A stretch of DNA of 64,000 nucleotides from Bacillota bacterium (GCA_017577945.1 PKQS01000014.1:1-64000); one strand, 5' to 3'. Shown: positions 25,853 through 34,211, numbered from the stretch's first letter. Numbers and translations: made by a program. The notes: generated by a model from the letters alone, not told the origin.

Positions 25853-27681
25853 CGGTGGCTGCCTCCCCCCTCGTCTTCGATGGCCACGATGCGCCCGCCG
25901 AACACCCGCAGCGCCTCCTTCACAGCCGGATGCTGAGCCGGATCGTCCGGCCGCTCCGCCGCGGCGTGCTCGCCCGCCGTCGCCGTTTTTACCTTCAGGC
26001 GCAAGCCGGTGACGTCTTTGATAATCCCTTCCAGGATGCGGCGGTTGGCCTCCACGTCCAAGCTGGCCCGGTGAAAGCCCCGGTCCGGCGGAAACTCGAT
26101 AATCAGCGTGTCGCCCTCCACCGCGACGGGCCTGCCTTCCCGCAAGAACGCCTGCACCTGCAGGTGCCGCCGCTCGCGCAGCGTCTGGTGTACTCGGTCC
26201 CATGCCGCCGCCACGACCGCGAACCTGTCGGCCCCGGGCGCGGCGCTGGGCGCAGCGCCCGCCGCAGGCGCCGCCGAAGGCCCTGGGCCTGCGGCCGCCG
26301 CCCGCTCGGAAGGCGCGGGCGCCGGCTGGGACGCTGCCGAGGAGGTCGCGGCAGCCGCGTGCGCGGCCGGTGCCGGCGTCCCCGAGGACGGCGGCGATAC
26401 CGGCGCGCGCACCGCGCCCGCGGGCGTCGCTGCCGCCGCCGGCGCGGCGGCCCCAGAGGCGGCTAGCTGTGCCACCATCGCTTCCAGCCGCTCGATGCGC
26501 TGGAGCAGCTGCGCTACATCAAAGCCTTGCGGCGCGAGCGCCGGCGCGGCGGCCGTCTTCGGCGCTGCGCCCGCGGCGCCCTCGGCCGCCGGCGAGCCGG
26601 GCTTTTTCGTGAGGCGAATCACCGCCATCTCCAGCGGCAAGCTCGAACGCACGGCCCAGCGCATGTCGCTTTCGGCCGCGGCCAGGGCGTCGATGGCTTC
26701 CAGGATAAGTTCAGCCGGAAGCTGCGCCGCGTGCCGCTGCAAGACGATCTTGTCTTCTTCGCTGACGTCCAGCCCAGCCGCTTCCAGCCCCGCGGCACCG
26801 ACCAGCAGCACGTCCCGCAAGTACCGGGCCGCGTCTTTGAGAAACTGCCGCAAATCGCGGCCCGCCTCCTGCAGCTCCTTGATCAGCGCCAGGCCGCCGG
26901 CCGTGTCGCCCGCCGCCAGCACGTCCGCAAAGCGCTGCACTTGCCAGCGCGGCGCGACGCCCAGCACGTCCGCCACCACTTCCGCGGTCACTTTGTCGGC
27001 GTACGCCCGGGCCTGATCCAAGATGCCGAGGCTGTCCCGCAAACTGCCGTCCGCATAGCGGGCGATGAGCGCCAGCGCGTCGTCGTCGGCCGCGATGCCT
27101 TCCGCGGCCGCCACCGTCTTTAGGCGGCCGACCACCTCGGCGGTGCTGAGCCGGCGGAAATCAAAACGCTGACACCGAGAGGCTACCGTGGCCGGGATCT
27201 TGTGCGGCTCCGTCGTAGCGAAGACGAACACCACGTGGGCCGGCGGCTCCTCCAACACCTTGAGGAGCGCGTTGAACGCCTCGTTGGTCAGCATGTGCAC
27301 TTCGTCGATAATGTATATTTTGTACTTGCCTTCGGTGGGCGCGTAGCGCACCCGCTCCCGCACGTCGCGGATTTCGTCGATGCCGCGGTTGGAGGCGCCG
27401 TCGATTTCCACCACGTCCATGGCTACGCCGTCGGCGATGCGGACGCACGAAGGGCACTGGTCGCACGGCTCCGGCGTAGGCCCGTTGACGCAGTTGAGCC
27501 CCTTGGCCAGAAGGCGCGCCACGGTCGTCTTGCCGGTCCCCCGCGGCCCGCTGAACAAGTACGCGTGGGCGATGCGGTTTTCGCTCAGCGCGTTGCTCAG
27601 CGTCCGCACGACGTGCTGCTGCCCGATGACGTCGGAGAAACGCCGCGGGCGCCACTTCCGGTACAACGAAACGTACGCCAC
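25849..27681 (-). CDS. dnaX: DNA polymerase III subunit gamma/tau
   Basis: A 610-residue clamp-loader ATPase. Walker A is GPRGTGKTT (45-53), the zinc module uses C64, C73, C76 and C79, and there follow an IIDEVHML Walker B, the LLKVLEEPP box and an SRC sensor motif. Residues 360-500 are a low-complexity Ala/Pro-rich linker, and the last 110 residues form the tau-specific domain that contacts the polymerase. I saw no obvious slippery A-run for a short gamma form. GTG at 27681 follows GGGAGG with an 8-base spacer. It is directly downstream of the SRP RNA gene, as in Bacillus. Confidence 0.96.
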   Translation of the reverse strand: MAYVSLYRKWRPRRFSDVIGQQHVVRTLSNALSENRIAHAYLFSGPRGTGKTTVARLLAKGLNCVNGPTPEPCDQCPSCVRIADGVAMDVVEIDGASNRGIDEIRDVRERVRYAPTEGKYKIYIIDEVHMLTNEAFNALLKVLEEPPAHVVFVFATTEPHKIPATVASRCQRFDFRRLSTAEVVGRLKTVAAAEGIAADDDALALIARYADGSLRDSLGILDQARAYADKVTAEVVADVLGVAPRWQVQRFADVLAAGDTAGGLALIKELQEAGRDLRQFLKDAARYLRDVLLVGAAGLEAAGLDVSEEDKIVLQRHAAQLPAELILEAIDALAAAESDMRWAVRSSLPLEMAVIRLTKKPGSPAAEGAAGAAPKTAAAPALAPQGFDVAQLLQRIERLEAMVAQLAASGAAAPAAAATPAGAVRAPVSPPSSGTPAPAAHAAAATSSAASQPAPAPSERAAAAGPGPSAAPAAGAAPSAAPGADRFAVVAAAWDRVHQTLRERRHLQVQAFLREGRPVAVEGDTLIIEFPPDRGFHRASLDVEANRRILEGIIKDVTGLRLKVKTATAGEHAAAERPDDPAQHPAVKEALRVFGGRIVAIEDEGGGSHR

Positions 27682-27782
27682 CGCCCATACCTCCCGGTGC
27701 GTCGTCAGCTTCTTTCGTCAACCGGACGATGGCCTCCTTCACCCGCGCCGGCCGCCGCCGGCGCCTGCTCCCGCGGCCCAAC

Positions 27783-27811
27783 AAAAAAGCCGGCGGGAAA
27801 CCCCACCGGCT
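27783..27811 (-). terminator. Terminator of the SRP RNA
   Basis: On the minus strand GCCGGTGGG pairs with CCCGCCGGC across a short loop and is followed by six T residues. It lies just after the SRP RNA 3' end and about 100 bases before dnaX. Confidence 0.88.
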
Positions 27812-27820
27812 GAAAAATGA

Positions 27821-28088
27821 GCCGTGCACCCGCCGTCGACTTGCCTCTCCGGGCGTTACCCGGGCAGTTAGCTCGGACCGAGCACCCTCGCGGCACACGG
27901 ACGCATTCGCTTACCGCTGCTTCCTTCCGGACCTGACGGGGTTCACGAAGGTCCGTTGCGCGAGACCCGATCGTCAACGCCACTTACTCGGGGCAGACCC
28001 CACAGAAACGAAGCCTCGGGCGGGAATTCGACCCCGCTGCAGCGGATTGCGGGTACAGGGCACCGCTACCTCCCCGTCTAGCACGGCC
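27821..28088 (-). ncRNA. ffs: Signal recognition particle RNA (long Bacillota type)
   Basis: On the minus strand the conserved domain IV apex GGTCCGGAAGGAAGCAGCGGTAAG is present, with flanking arms. The 5' part (GTGCTAGACGGGGAGGTAGC) and 3' part pair through complementary ends (GCCGTGC with GCACGGC). The size of about 268 bases indicates an Alu domain as in the B. subtilis scRNA. It scaffolds Ffh for co-translational membrane targeting. Ends are estimated from the terminal pairing. Confidence 0.92.
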
Positions 28089-28140
28089 ACACTTGAAGGC
28101 CACGCAACCGCAAGCGCGCTTTCCCGCCGAAACCGCCAAA

Positions 28141-28178
28141 GACGGCAAACGCACGGCTTTCCGGCGAAAGACCGTGCG
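28141..28178 (-). terminator. Terminator after uvsE
   Basis: On the minus strand CGCACGG/CCGTGCG and an inner CTTTC/GAAAG stem form a hairpin just past the uvsE stop. Two short T-runs (GTTTGCCGTCTTT) follow. It also separates uvsE from the SRP RNA gene. Confidence 0.6.
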
Positions 28179-28188
28179 CTCTGCAGAA

Positions 28189-29175
28189 CTATTCTACCCG
28201 CCCTGCCGGCTCCGTGTCAAGGTCGGACGCGCCCGGGGACGGCCCGCCGGGGTCGCCGAACACCTCCGGCAACTCGGCCCGCAGCCGCAGCGCCGCCAAG
28301 TCTTTCTTCTTGGCCTCCACCATGACGTCGAAGTCGCCCAGCGCTTTGGCCGTCAGCAAAAACGCCCGCACCGCTCTCGCGTCCACGTAATCCGCGTGGG
28401 CCCGATCGGTTGGTCCGCCCCGGGGGCTGGACAGGTGCACCTTCGGCGGCCGGTCGCGCCACGTCGCAAAAACCCCGGGCAGCAGGTCCTCGGCCCGCTC
28501 GCCCTCGTTGCGGCAAAGATGATGATGCCAGTCGAACACCATGGGCACGCCCACGTCTTGGCACAGCGCCAGCGTCTCGCGCGCCGAGTAGGTGCGGTCG
28601 TCGTTTTCGAGAGCCAGCCGCGCCCGCACCGCCTCGGGCAGCTGCGCGACGTTCTCCGCCGCCCGCCGCAGCCCCGCGGCGTTGCCTTCTGGCATGCGCC
28701 GGCCCACGTGCAGCACGATTTTCGCCCGCTCGTCCAGCCCCATAGCCTCAAACAGGCGCACGTGGTACGCCGTATATTTCTCCACCCACTGGAACACCGA
28801 CGGCTCCGGCGCGTTGAGGACGCACAGCTGCGGCGGGTGCGTGCTGACCCGAAAGCCTTCGGCCCGAATGACGCGCCCAATTTCTTCCAACAGCGGCCTC
28901 AGCTCCGGATCTTTCCACCATTCCCAGCCCGCCGTGGCCTCGTGCGTCGCCAGCGGGATCAGGTGGGTCGCGAAGCGGTAAACCGTGAGGCCGTGCCACT
29001 TCATGAAGGAAAGAATGCGCCGCGTGTTGGCGAGGTTACGCTTGGCGGTGCGCCGGATGCGGCTTATCCGCGCTTCCTCCGGCAGCTTCTCGATGGCTGT
29101 GACGGTGACGTCGCCTGCCGGGGAACAGTCTTGCTCGCTGAGGCAAATCGACACGAACCCAAGTCCGACGGCCAC
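28189..29175 (-). CDS. uvsE: UV damage endonuclease (UvsE/UVDE)
   Basis: A 328-residue TIM-barrel endonuclease that nicks DNA 5' of UV photoproducts and some abasic sites, an alternative to nucleotide excision repair. Metal-binding motifs are present: HPPQLCVLN, LALENDD, VFDWHHH and VMVEAKKKD. The length is typical. A strong AGGAGG abuts one GTG at 29184; the GTG at 29175, ten bases after it, is preferred, giving the usual start MAVGLGFVSICL. Single-gene transcript with its own terminator. UVDE is common in spore-formers. Confidence 0.92.
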   Translation of the reverse strand: MAVGLGFVSICLSEQDCSPAGDVTVTAIEKLPEEARISRIRRTAKRNLANTRRILSFMKWHGLTVYRFATHLIPLATHEATAGWEWWKDPELRPLLEEIGRVIRAEGFRVSTHPPQLCVLNAPEPSVFQWVEKYTAYHVRLFEAMGLDERAKIVLHVGRRMPEGNAAGLRRAAENVAQLPEAVRARLALENDDRTYSARETLALCQDVGVPMVFDWHHHLCRNEGERAEDLLPGVFATWRDRPPKVHLSSPRGGPTDRAHADYVDARAVRAFLLTAKALGDFDVMVEAKKKDLAALRLRAELPEVFGDPGGPSPGASDLDTEPAGRVE

Positions 29176-29228
29176 GGCCGGCACCCCTCCTTAGGGTGCC
29201 CGCCGCGCCCTTCGTCCTTCCGGCGGCG

Positions 29229-29552
29229 CTACATCCACCGCTGGGCCCAGGCTTGAATGGCCTCCACGACTGGCGCCAGGTCGCGGCCTTTTTCGGTCAG
29301 CGCGTATTCCACCCCTACGGGCCGCCCGGGCAGCACCCGGCGCTCGACGACGCCGTGTTCCTCCAACTCCTTGAGCCGCTCGGCCACCAGGCGGGCGCTG
29401 ACGTCGGGGATGAGCTTGGTGAAATCGGAAAACCGCCGCGGCCCCGACATGAGGACGCGCAAGATGACGCCCGTCCACTTCTTGCCGAGCAGCTGGGCGG
29501 CAGCCTCGTAGCGAGGACAAACGCGTTCGGAAGCGGTCACTTTGTGTTCCAC
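29229..29552 (-). CDS. HxlR-family (YodB/HypR-type) redox-sensing repressor
   Basis: A 107-residue winged-helix regulator. It shows the DUF24 pattern with Cys12 in the N-terminal RVCPRYEAA segment, the position used by YodB, CatR and HypR to sense quinones, diamide or disulfide stress. The wing ends with YALTEKGRDLAPVVEAI. It starts with GTG after GAGGTGG. It is divergent from yceI, whose promoter carries a TTAC-N5-GTAA repeat of the kind these repressors bind, so it probably represses yceI until an oxidant or electrophile modifies Cys12. Confidence 0.88.
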   Translation of the reverse strand: MEHKVTASERVCPRYEAAAQLLGKKWTGVILRVLMSGPRRFSDFTKLIPDVSARLVAERLKELEEHGVVERRVLPGRPVGVEYALTEKGRDLAPVVEAIQAWAQRWM

Positions 29553-29663
29553 GGCTGTACCACCTCATCGCGGCGCCCTTCCGGCGAAACCGGCGCCGGC
29601 GCAAGCCGCCGCCACCAAAAAGAGTATACAAAAGAGCGATCTTCGCGGTGCACCAAAATTTGC

Positions 29664-29693
29664 TTGACAGGGCAGCCGAAACCTGCCTATAAT
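29664..29693 (+). promoter_or_regulatory. Consensus sigma-A promoter of yceI
   Basis: TTGACA, 18 bases, TATAAT: both hexamers are perfect. Such a strong promoter next to a repressor gene suggests tight negative control. Confidence 0.92.
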
Positions 29694-29701
29694 AGGCGTG
29701 C

Positions 29702-29714
29702 TTACGAAAAGTAA
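29702..29714. promoter_or_regulatory. Candidate HxlR-family operator at the yceI transcription start
   Basis: TTAC-GAAAA-GTAA is an inverted repeat covering the expected +1 region, eight bases after the -10 box. The half-sites resemble the TTAC/GTAA half-sites reported for YodB/HypR regulators. Confidence 0.6.
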
Positions 29715-29774
29715 CCTGCTTGGCAATAATTATCGCCCAAGCACGGCGACAATCCAAGGGGGAGAGGATGCACG

Positions 29775-30302
29775 TTGGCTACGCAGTGGAAAATCGACCC
29801 TAGCCACACGCTCATCGAGTTCGGCGTCCGCCACCTGATGATCACCATGGTCAAGGGCCGTTTCGGCGGCGTTGAGGGCGTGATCACGGGCGACCCGAGC
29901 GACTGGACCACAGCGTCGGTCGACGTGACGATTGATGCAGCCAGCGTGGACACGCGCAACCAAGACCGCGACAATCACCTGCGCTCGGCCGACTTCTTCG
30001 ACGTCGAGAAGTATCCGCACATTACGTTCAAGAGCACAAAGGTCACCAAGACGGGCGAGAACACTTACGACATCGAGGGCGACCTCACCATCCGCGGCGT
30101 GACGAAGCCGGTGACGCTGAAGGCCACGTATCTCGGCTCGGCCAAGGATCCGTGGGGCAACGAGAAGATCGGCTTCAGCGCCACGACCAAGGTGAACCGC
30201 AAGGACTTCGGCCTGACCTGGAACGCGCCGCTGGAGGCGGGCGGTTTCCTGGTGGGCGACGAAGTCAACATCGAGCTGGAAGTCCAGGCCGTCAAGGCGT
30301 AA
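29775..30302 (+). CDS. yceI: YceI-family lipid-binding protein
   Basis: A 175-residue beta-barrel protein of the YceI family, which binds isoprenoid or fatty-acid-like molecules. Family blocks: WKIDPSHTLIEFGVRHL, SVDVTIDAASVDTRNQDRD, HLRSADFFDVEKYP, and FGLTWNAPLEAGGFLVGDEV near the end. There is no signal peptide, so it is cytoplasmic here, unlike E. coli YceI. It begins with TTG 29775 after GGGGAGAGG. The divergent HxlR-type regulator and strong promoter suggest induction under oxidative or electrophile stress, for example to bind quinone precursors; that last point is inference. Confidence 0.93.
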   Translation: MATQWKIDPSHTLIEFGVRHLMITMVKGRFGGVEGVITGDPSDWTTASVDVTIDAASVDTRNQDRDNHLRSADFFDVEKYPHITFKSTKVTKTGENTYDIEGDLTIRGVTKPVTLKATYLGSAKDPWGNEKIGFSATTKVNRKDFGLTWNAPLEAGGFLVGDEVNIELEVQAVKA

Positions 30303-30398
30303 CGCGGCCGAGACGACAAGCCGTCGGGGCGCAAACCGCGGCGGCCGGCGCCTCCGGCCGCCGCCGTCATGTTTCCCCTTCCTGTCCACCGGCGAACG

Positions 30399-30435
30399 CG
30401 AAGAGGGGTTTCGGCGCTGCCGAAACCCCTCTTCG
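30399..30435. terminator. Bidirectional hairpin terminator between yceI and tRNA-Ser
   Basis: A perfect 16-bp stem (CGAAGAGGGGTTTCGG with its complement) with a 5-base loop. It can end yceI on the plus strand and the two tRNA-Ser genes on the minus strand, although the T-runs are short. Confidence 0.7.
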
Positions 30436-30438
30436 TCT

Positions 30439-30526
30439 TGGCGGAAGGGGAGGGATTTGAACCCTCGGTGCCATGTGGCACACACGATTTCCAGTCGTGC
30501 CTGTTCGGCCGCTCCAGCACCCTTCC
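30439..30526 (-). tRNA. tRNA-Ser (anticodon GGA)
   Basis: An 88-base class II tRNA with a long variable arm. Acceptor GGAAGGG pairs with CCCTTCC, the anticodon loop CTGGAAA gives GGA (reads TCC), and CCA is encoded. Second of two tandem serine tRNAs on this strand. Confidence 0.94.
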
Positions 30527-30543
30527 GGAAGCGTATAAAAAAT

Positions 30544-30634
30544 TGGCGGAGGGGGTGGGATTTGAACCCACGAGGCGGGTAAACCGCCTAACGCATTTCG
30601 AGTGCGCCGCGTTCGGCCGCTCCGCAACCCCTCC
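30544..30634 (-). tRNA. tRNA-Ser (anticodon CGA)
   Basis: A 91-base class II tRNA. Acceptor GGAGGGG pairs with CCCCTCC, the anticodon loop CTCGAAA gives CGA (reads TCG), there is a long variable arm, and CCA is encoded. It starts 17 bases after the tadA stop, so tadA and the two tRNAs may share a transcript. Confidence 0.94.
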
Positions 30635-30651
30635 GAGCCAAACGTTCGACC

Positions 30652-31122
30652 TTAGCTGGTTTTCACCCGGCGTTCCCGGAAAAACGACTGGATTATCTCG
30701 CGGCACTCGTCCTCCAGCACGCCCGCCGTCACCTGCAGGCGGTGGTTGAGCCGCTCGTCTTGCACGATGTTCCAGAGCGACCCGGCGGCGCCTGCTTTCG
30801 GATCCGCCGCTCCGTACACGAGGCGGTCGATGCGGGCCAGCACGAGCGCGCCTGCACACATCGGGCAAGGTTCGATTGTAACGTAGAGCGTACTTCCTGT
30901 CAACCGCCACGCGCCAAGAGCTTCGGACGCGGCGCGGATCGCGAGGATTTCCGCGTGCGCCGTCGGGTCGCCGTCTTGCTCGCGGCGATTGTGGCCCCGG
31001 CCGATGACTTGTCCGTCCCGGACGACGACCGCCCCCACCGGCACGTCGCCGCCCTCTGCGGCCCGGCGCGCCTCCTCCAGCGCGAGCCGCATCCAGACTT
31101 CGTCTTCCGCCGGACTCAGCAA
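30652..31122 (-). CDS. tadA: tRNA-specific adenosine deaminase
   Basis: A 156-residue zinc deaminase that converts A34 of tRNA-Arg(ACG) to inosine. The zinc/catalytic motif HAE (56-58) and PCPMCA (85-90) are intact, as is the usual [15 protein letters not shown] start region. The start is taken as TTG 31122, which overlaps the stop of the upstream A-type carrier gene and gives the usual length; an ATG ten codons later is the alternative. It corresponds to yaaJ at the head of the B. subtilis dnaX region. Confidence 0.93.
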   Translation of the reverse strand: MLSPAEDEVWMRLALEEARRAAEGGDVPVGAVVVRDGQVIGRGHNRREQDGDPTAHAEILAIRAASEALGAWRLTGSTLYVTIEPCPMCAGALVLARIDRLVYGAADPKAGAAGSLWNIVQDERLNHRLQVTAGVLEDECREIIQSFFRERRVKTS

Positions 31123-31469
31123 AGCTGCGGCTCGCCCTCGTCGTCCGCCGTGCGGAACGAGTGGCCGCAGCCGCACGTCCGCACCGCGTTCGGGTTGTTG
31201 ATGGCGAACCCCGCGCCCATCAGCGTCTCGACGTAGTCTATCTCGGTTCCTGCCAGGAACCGCATGCTCTCGCGATCGACCAGCACGCGGATACCGTGCT
31301 GCTCGGAGACGATGTCGTCCTCGCGCTCCTCGCTGTCGAAACCCAACGCGTACGAATACCCGCTGCAGCCGCCGCGCTTGACTACGATCCGCAGCGCCTG
31401 CCCCTGGCGGTTTTCGGCTTCCATAATTTCCTTCAGCTTATCGGCGGCCCTCAGCGTAACGGTCACCAT
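31116..31469 (-). CDS. A-type iron-sulfur carrier (IscA/ErpA/HesB family)
   Basis: A 117-residue Fe-S cluster carrier. The three conserved cysteines are C35 (GGCSGYSY) and C99/C101 (TCGCGHSF), and the fold pattern [18 protein letters not shown] is typical of the ErpA/SufA branch. It would transfer clusters to apo-proteins. Overlaps tadA downstream by about seven bases, an unexpected pairing for this gene. Confidence 0.93.
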   Translation of the reverse strand: MVTVTLRAADKLKEIMEAENRQGQALRIVVKRGGCSGYSYALGFDSEEREDDIVSEQHGIRVLVDRESMRFLAGTEIDYVETLMGAGFAINNPNAVRTCGCGHSFRTADDEGEPQLC

Positions 31470-31513
31470 ACGCCAGTCACCCCGCCTTTCGCCGCTCGAG
31501 CAACATCATTATA

Positions 31514-32230
31514 TCAGGGCGCGCTTTCCCGGGCAACGGCCCGCGCGTTGCGGTTCCGGCTCCGCCCGTTCCGCAGCTCGATGCGCAGCTTGCGCTCGAC
31601 AAGCGTCACCAGCATGGAGATGACCGTCGTCATCAGCAGATACATGACGGCCACCAGCGAGTAAATCTCAACCGGCCGGAACGTGCGCGTCACGATGAGC
31701 TGGCCGGCCCGCAGCAGCTCCTCCAGGGCGATGACCGACACCAGCGACGAGTCCTTCAGCAGCAAAATAAACTCGTTGCCCAGCGGAGGAATGATACGGC
31801 GAAACGCCTGGGGCAGCACAATGAACCGGGCCGTCTGGAACTTGGTGAGGCCCAAGGCGTAGGCCGCTTCGGTCTGGCCGACGTCGATGGACTGAATGCC
31901 GGCGCGCACGATCTCGGCGATGTACGCGGCCGAATTGAGGCTCAAGGCCGTAATGCCCGCCTGCCAGCGGTCCAGCGTGATGCCGAGCAGCGGCGGCATG
32001 GCGTAGTAGATGAGAAACAGCTGGATCAACAGCGGCGTGCCGCGGAAAAACCACACGTACGCCGAAGCAAAGGCGCTGACAAGCCTGAAACGGGCCAGCC
32101 GCATCAGCCCCAGGATGGTGCCCAGCACCAGCCCGAGCGAGATGGAAATGACGGTCAGGATAAGGGTCATCCAGGCGCCGCGCGTAATCGCCGGCAGCGA
32201 CTGCACGACCAAATTCCAGTCGAAACCCAC
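31514..32230 (-). CDS. Polar amino-acid ABC transporter permease
   Basis: A 238-residue HisM/GlnP-type permease with five or six membrane helices. The N-terminal ITRGAWMTLILTVISI and the EAA-loop EAAYALGLTKFQTARFIVLPQA identify the family. The GTG at 32230 lies ten bases after GGAG. It follows two substrate-binding protein genes but no ATPase gene is nearby, so it must use an ATPase encoded elsewhere. A T-run terminator separates it from the binding protein upstream, so its expression may be lowered relative to the binding proteins. Confidence 0.92.
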   Translation of the reverse strand: MGFDWNLVVQSLPAITRGAWMTLILTVISISLGLVLGTILGLMRLARFRLVSAFASAYVWFFRGTPLLIQLFLIYYAMPPLLGITLDRWQAGITALSLNSAAYIAEIVRAGIQSIDVGQTEAAYALGLTKFQTARFIVLPQAFRRIIPPLGNEFILLLKDSSLVSVIALEELLRAGQLIVTRTFRPVEIYSLVAVMYLLMTTVISMLVTLVERKLRIELRNGRSRNRNARAVARESAP

Positions 32231-32267
32231 TCCGCGCTGTCTCCTTTCAGCTCGCCCGCGCCCCGCC

Positions 32268-32306
32268 AAAAAGACGGGGCCGCGCACCCGTCCGGCCGCG
32301 GCCCCG
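32268..32306 (-). terminator. Intra-operon terminator between binding protein and permease
   Basis: On the minus strand CGGGGCCGCG pairs with CGCGGCCCCG (10 bp) and is followed by TCTTTTT. Probably partial, giving more binding protein than permease. Confidence 0.85.
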
Positions 32307-32318
32307 ACAACGGTCAGC

Positions 32319-33059
32319 TTACCGATCGCCGAACCAACGGTCGTAAATTTCGTCGTACGTGCCGTCGGCCTTCATCTGCGCGAGCGCGAGGTTGATAGCC
32401 CGCAGCAGATCCGGGTTGCCTTTCCGAATCGCAATGCCGTAATACTCAATCGTAAAGGGCGTTCCGACCACTTTCACCTGGCCGGGATTGGCCCGCACTT
32501 CCTCGAGGGCCACCAGCTCGTCGAGGACCACCGCGTCGGCCCGCCCGAGCTTCAGCGCCAGAATGGCTTCCGGCGTCAGCGGGTAGTGCTCCACGACGGC
32601 ACCCTCGATGCGTTCCGCGGCGAAGTGGCCCGTCGTGCCGATCTGGACCGCTACCCGCTTGCCCTTCAGATCCGCCGGCTCCTTAATCCGGTCGTCGTCG
32701 GCCCGCACCAGGATGACTTGCCCCGTCGCGAAGTACGGATCGGAGAAGTCCACGGCCTGGGCGCGTTCGTTGGTGATGGTCATGGCCGAGATGATGACGT
32801 CGTAGTGGCCGCTGAGCAGGCCGGGGATAATGCCTTCCCAAGCGACGTTGATAACCTGCACGTCCATGCCGAGGCGGCGGCCGATCTCGCGTATGATGTC
32901 CATGTCAAAACCTACGTACTCGCCCGTCGCTTCATCCACGTACTCGAACGGCGGATACGCGACGTCCGAGCCCACGCGCAGCACCTGCGCCGACGCCATC
33001 CCCGCGGCCGCCAGCGTCAGCAGGACGGCCAGCAGCAACACGACCCCGTTCCTGCACAT
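32319..33059 (-). CDS. Amino-acid ABC transporter substrate-binding protein 1
   Basis: A 246-residue family-3 solute-binding protein. It has a hydrophobic signal peptide (about 1-24, ending MASA/Q) and no lipobox. The signature GFDMDIIREIGRRLGM and the core AMTITNERAQAVDFSDPYF define polar amino-acid binding proteins. It is closely similar over its whole length to the gene immediately upstream, so the pair arose by tandem duplication. The ATG at 33059 is nine bases after GGGGG. Ligand-contact substitutions between the copies (for example GSDVAYPPFEYVDEATGEYV against GVNAAFPPFEYVDEVTGEIL) are few, so related ligands are likely. Confidence 0.93.
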   Translation of the reverse strand: MCRNGVVLLLAVLLTLAAAGMASAQVLRVGSDVAYPPFEYVDEATGEYVGFDMDIIREIGRRLGMDVQVINVAWEGIIPGLLSGHYDVIISAMTITNERAQAVDFSDPYFATGQVILVRADDDRIKEPADLKGKRVAVQIGTTGHFAAERIEGAVVEHYPLTPEAILALKLGRADAVVLDELVALEEVRANPGQVKVVGTPFTIEYYGIAIRKGNPDLLRAINLALAQMKADGTYDEIYDRWFGDR

Positions 33060-33136
33060 ACTCGTCATCCCCCTTGGCCTATTCAATTTTCGTCCAGCGA
33101 CGACGCCATCATCCCCGCTTTCCTGCTCACCCGACG

Positions 33137-33173
33137 AAAAAGCCTGGTCCCGGCCGGGCGTTCCGGCCGGGAC
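33137..33173 (-). terminator. Terminator between the two binding-protein genes
   Basis: On the minus strand GTCCCGGCCGG pairs with CCGGCCGGGAC (11 bp) across a 5-base loop and is followed by AGGCTTTTT. It would lower read-through from the first binding-protein gene to the second. Confidence 0.82.
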
Positions 33174-33203
33174 GCCGTTTCCGCTGGTGCCTGCGGGCCG
33201 TCG

Positions 33204-33953
33204 TTATTGCCCCAGAATCCACTCGTTGTACAGTTTATCGTACGTGCCGTCCGCCCTGATTTGCGCCAGGGTCCTGTTGATGGCTCGCAGCAGGTCCTCC
33301 CGGCCCTTGCGCAGTGCGATGCCATAGTACTCAATCGTGAACGGCGTGCCGACCACCTTGATCTCGCCGGGGTTCGCCCGGTCCTCCAGAATGGCCACCA
33401 GCTCGTCCACGACCACCGCGTCGGCCCGGCCCGTCTTCAGCGCCAGGAACGCTTCCGGCGCCAGCGGGTACGGGTCGATGCGCAGCACGCCCGGAATCGT
33501 CTCGGCTGCGAAATGGCCCGTCGAGCCAATCTGCACCGCGACGACCTTACCCATCAGGTCAGCCGGCTCCTTGATGCGGTCGTCGTCGCTGCGCACGACG
33601 ATGACCTGCCCGGTCGCGAAGTAGGGGTCGGAGAAGTCCACGGCCCGCACCCGCTCGTCGGTGATGGTCATGGCGGAGATGATAACGTCGTAGTGACCCG
33701 CCAGCAGCCCCGGGATGATGCCCTCCCAGGCCGTGTTGATAATCTCCACTTCCATGCCCAGCCGCGCTGCGATCTCGCGGATCAGGGCGATGTCGAAGCC
33801 GAGAATTTCGCCTGTGACCTCGTCCACGTACTCAAACGGAGGAAACGCCGCGTTGACGCCGACGCGCAGCACCTGGCTTTGGGCTGCGGCGACGCCGCCG
33901 ACGGCCGCCAGCGTGAGAACGACAAGCAGCAGAGCAACAACCGCCTTCCGCAA
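33204..33953 (-). CDS. Amino-acid ABC transporter substrate-binding protein 2
   Basis: A 249-residue family-3 binding protein with a cleavable signal peptide (VVALLLVVLTLAAVGGVAAA) and no lipobox. It is the first gene of the binding protein, binding protein, permease series. The TTG at 33953 is nine bases after AGGAGG; a much longer open frame upstream is not coding. Conserved blocks GFDIALIREIAARLGM, AMTITDERVRAVDFSDPYF and VVGTPFTIEYYGIALRKG match its paralogue downstream. A 17-base palindrome 50 bases upstream is a likely operator. Confidence 0.93.
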   Translation of the reverse strand: MRKAVVALLLVVLTLAAVGGVAAAQSQVLRVGVNAAFPPFEYVDEVTGEILGFDIALIREIAARLGMEVEIINTAWEGIIPGLLAGHYDVIISAMTITDERVRAVDFSDPYFATGQVIVVRSDDDRIKEPADLMGKVVAVQIGSTGHFAAETIPGVLRIDPYPLAPEAFLALKTGRADAVVVDELVAILEDRANPGEIKVVGTPFTIEYYGIALRKGREDLLRAINRTLAQIRADGTYDKLYNEWILGQ

Positions 33954-34000
33954 ATGACGACGCCTCCTACTGTATCCTGCTTTGGAATGTTGAATGCAAT

Positions 34001-34017
34001 GGCAGAATGATTCTGCC
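34001..34017. promoter_or_regulatory. Palindromic operator candidate upstream of the amino-acid importer
   Basis: GGCAGAAT-G-ATTCTGCC is a perfect 8-bp inverted repeat around one base, 48 bases upstream of the first binding-protein gene. The loop is too short for a hairpin, so a DNA-binding protein is more likely. The regulator is unknown. Confidence 0.55.
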
Positions 34018-34135
34018 TCTCTGGGCTTTTTCCTGCCGGCGCGACGAATATTTATGCGTGCCCAAGGTATTTCCATTATTTTCTTGCCCGCCCCTGGCCG
34101 CGCCGCCTCGTTCCCCCTGGCCAGGGCGAGAGATG

Positions 34136-34164
34136 TTGGAATTTTGCGCCTCGCGTGGTAGTAT
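34136..34164 (+). promoter_or_regulatory. Sigma-A promoter of the ferredoxin gene
   Basis: TTGGAA, 17 bases, TAGTAT, ending about 48 bases before the start codon. Confidence 0.6.
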
Positions 34165-34211
34165 GAGGATGTGTCGTTGCACTCTTCGGACGGAGAGGGG
34201 AAATTCAGCCC

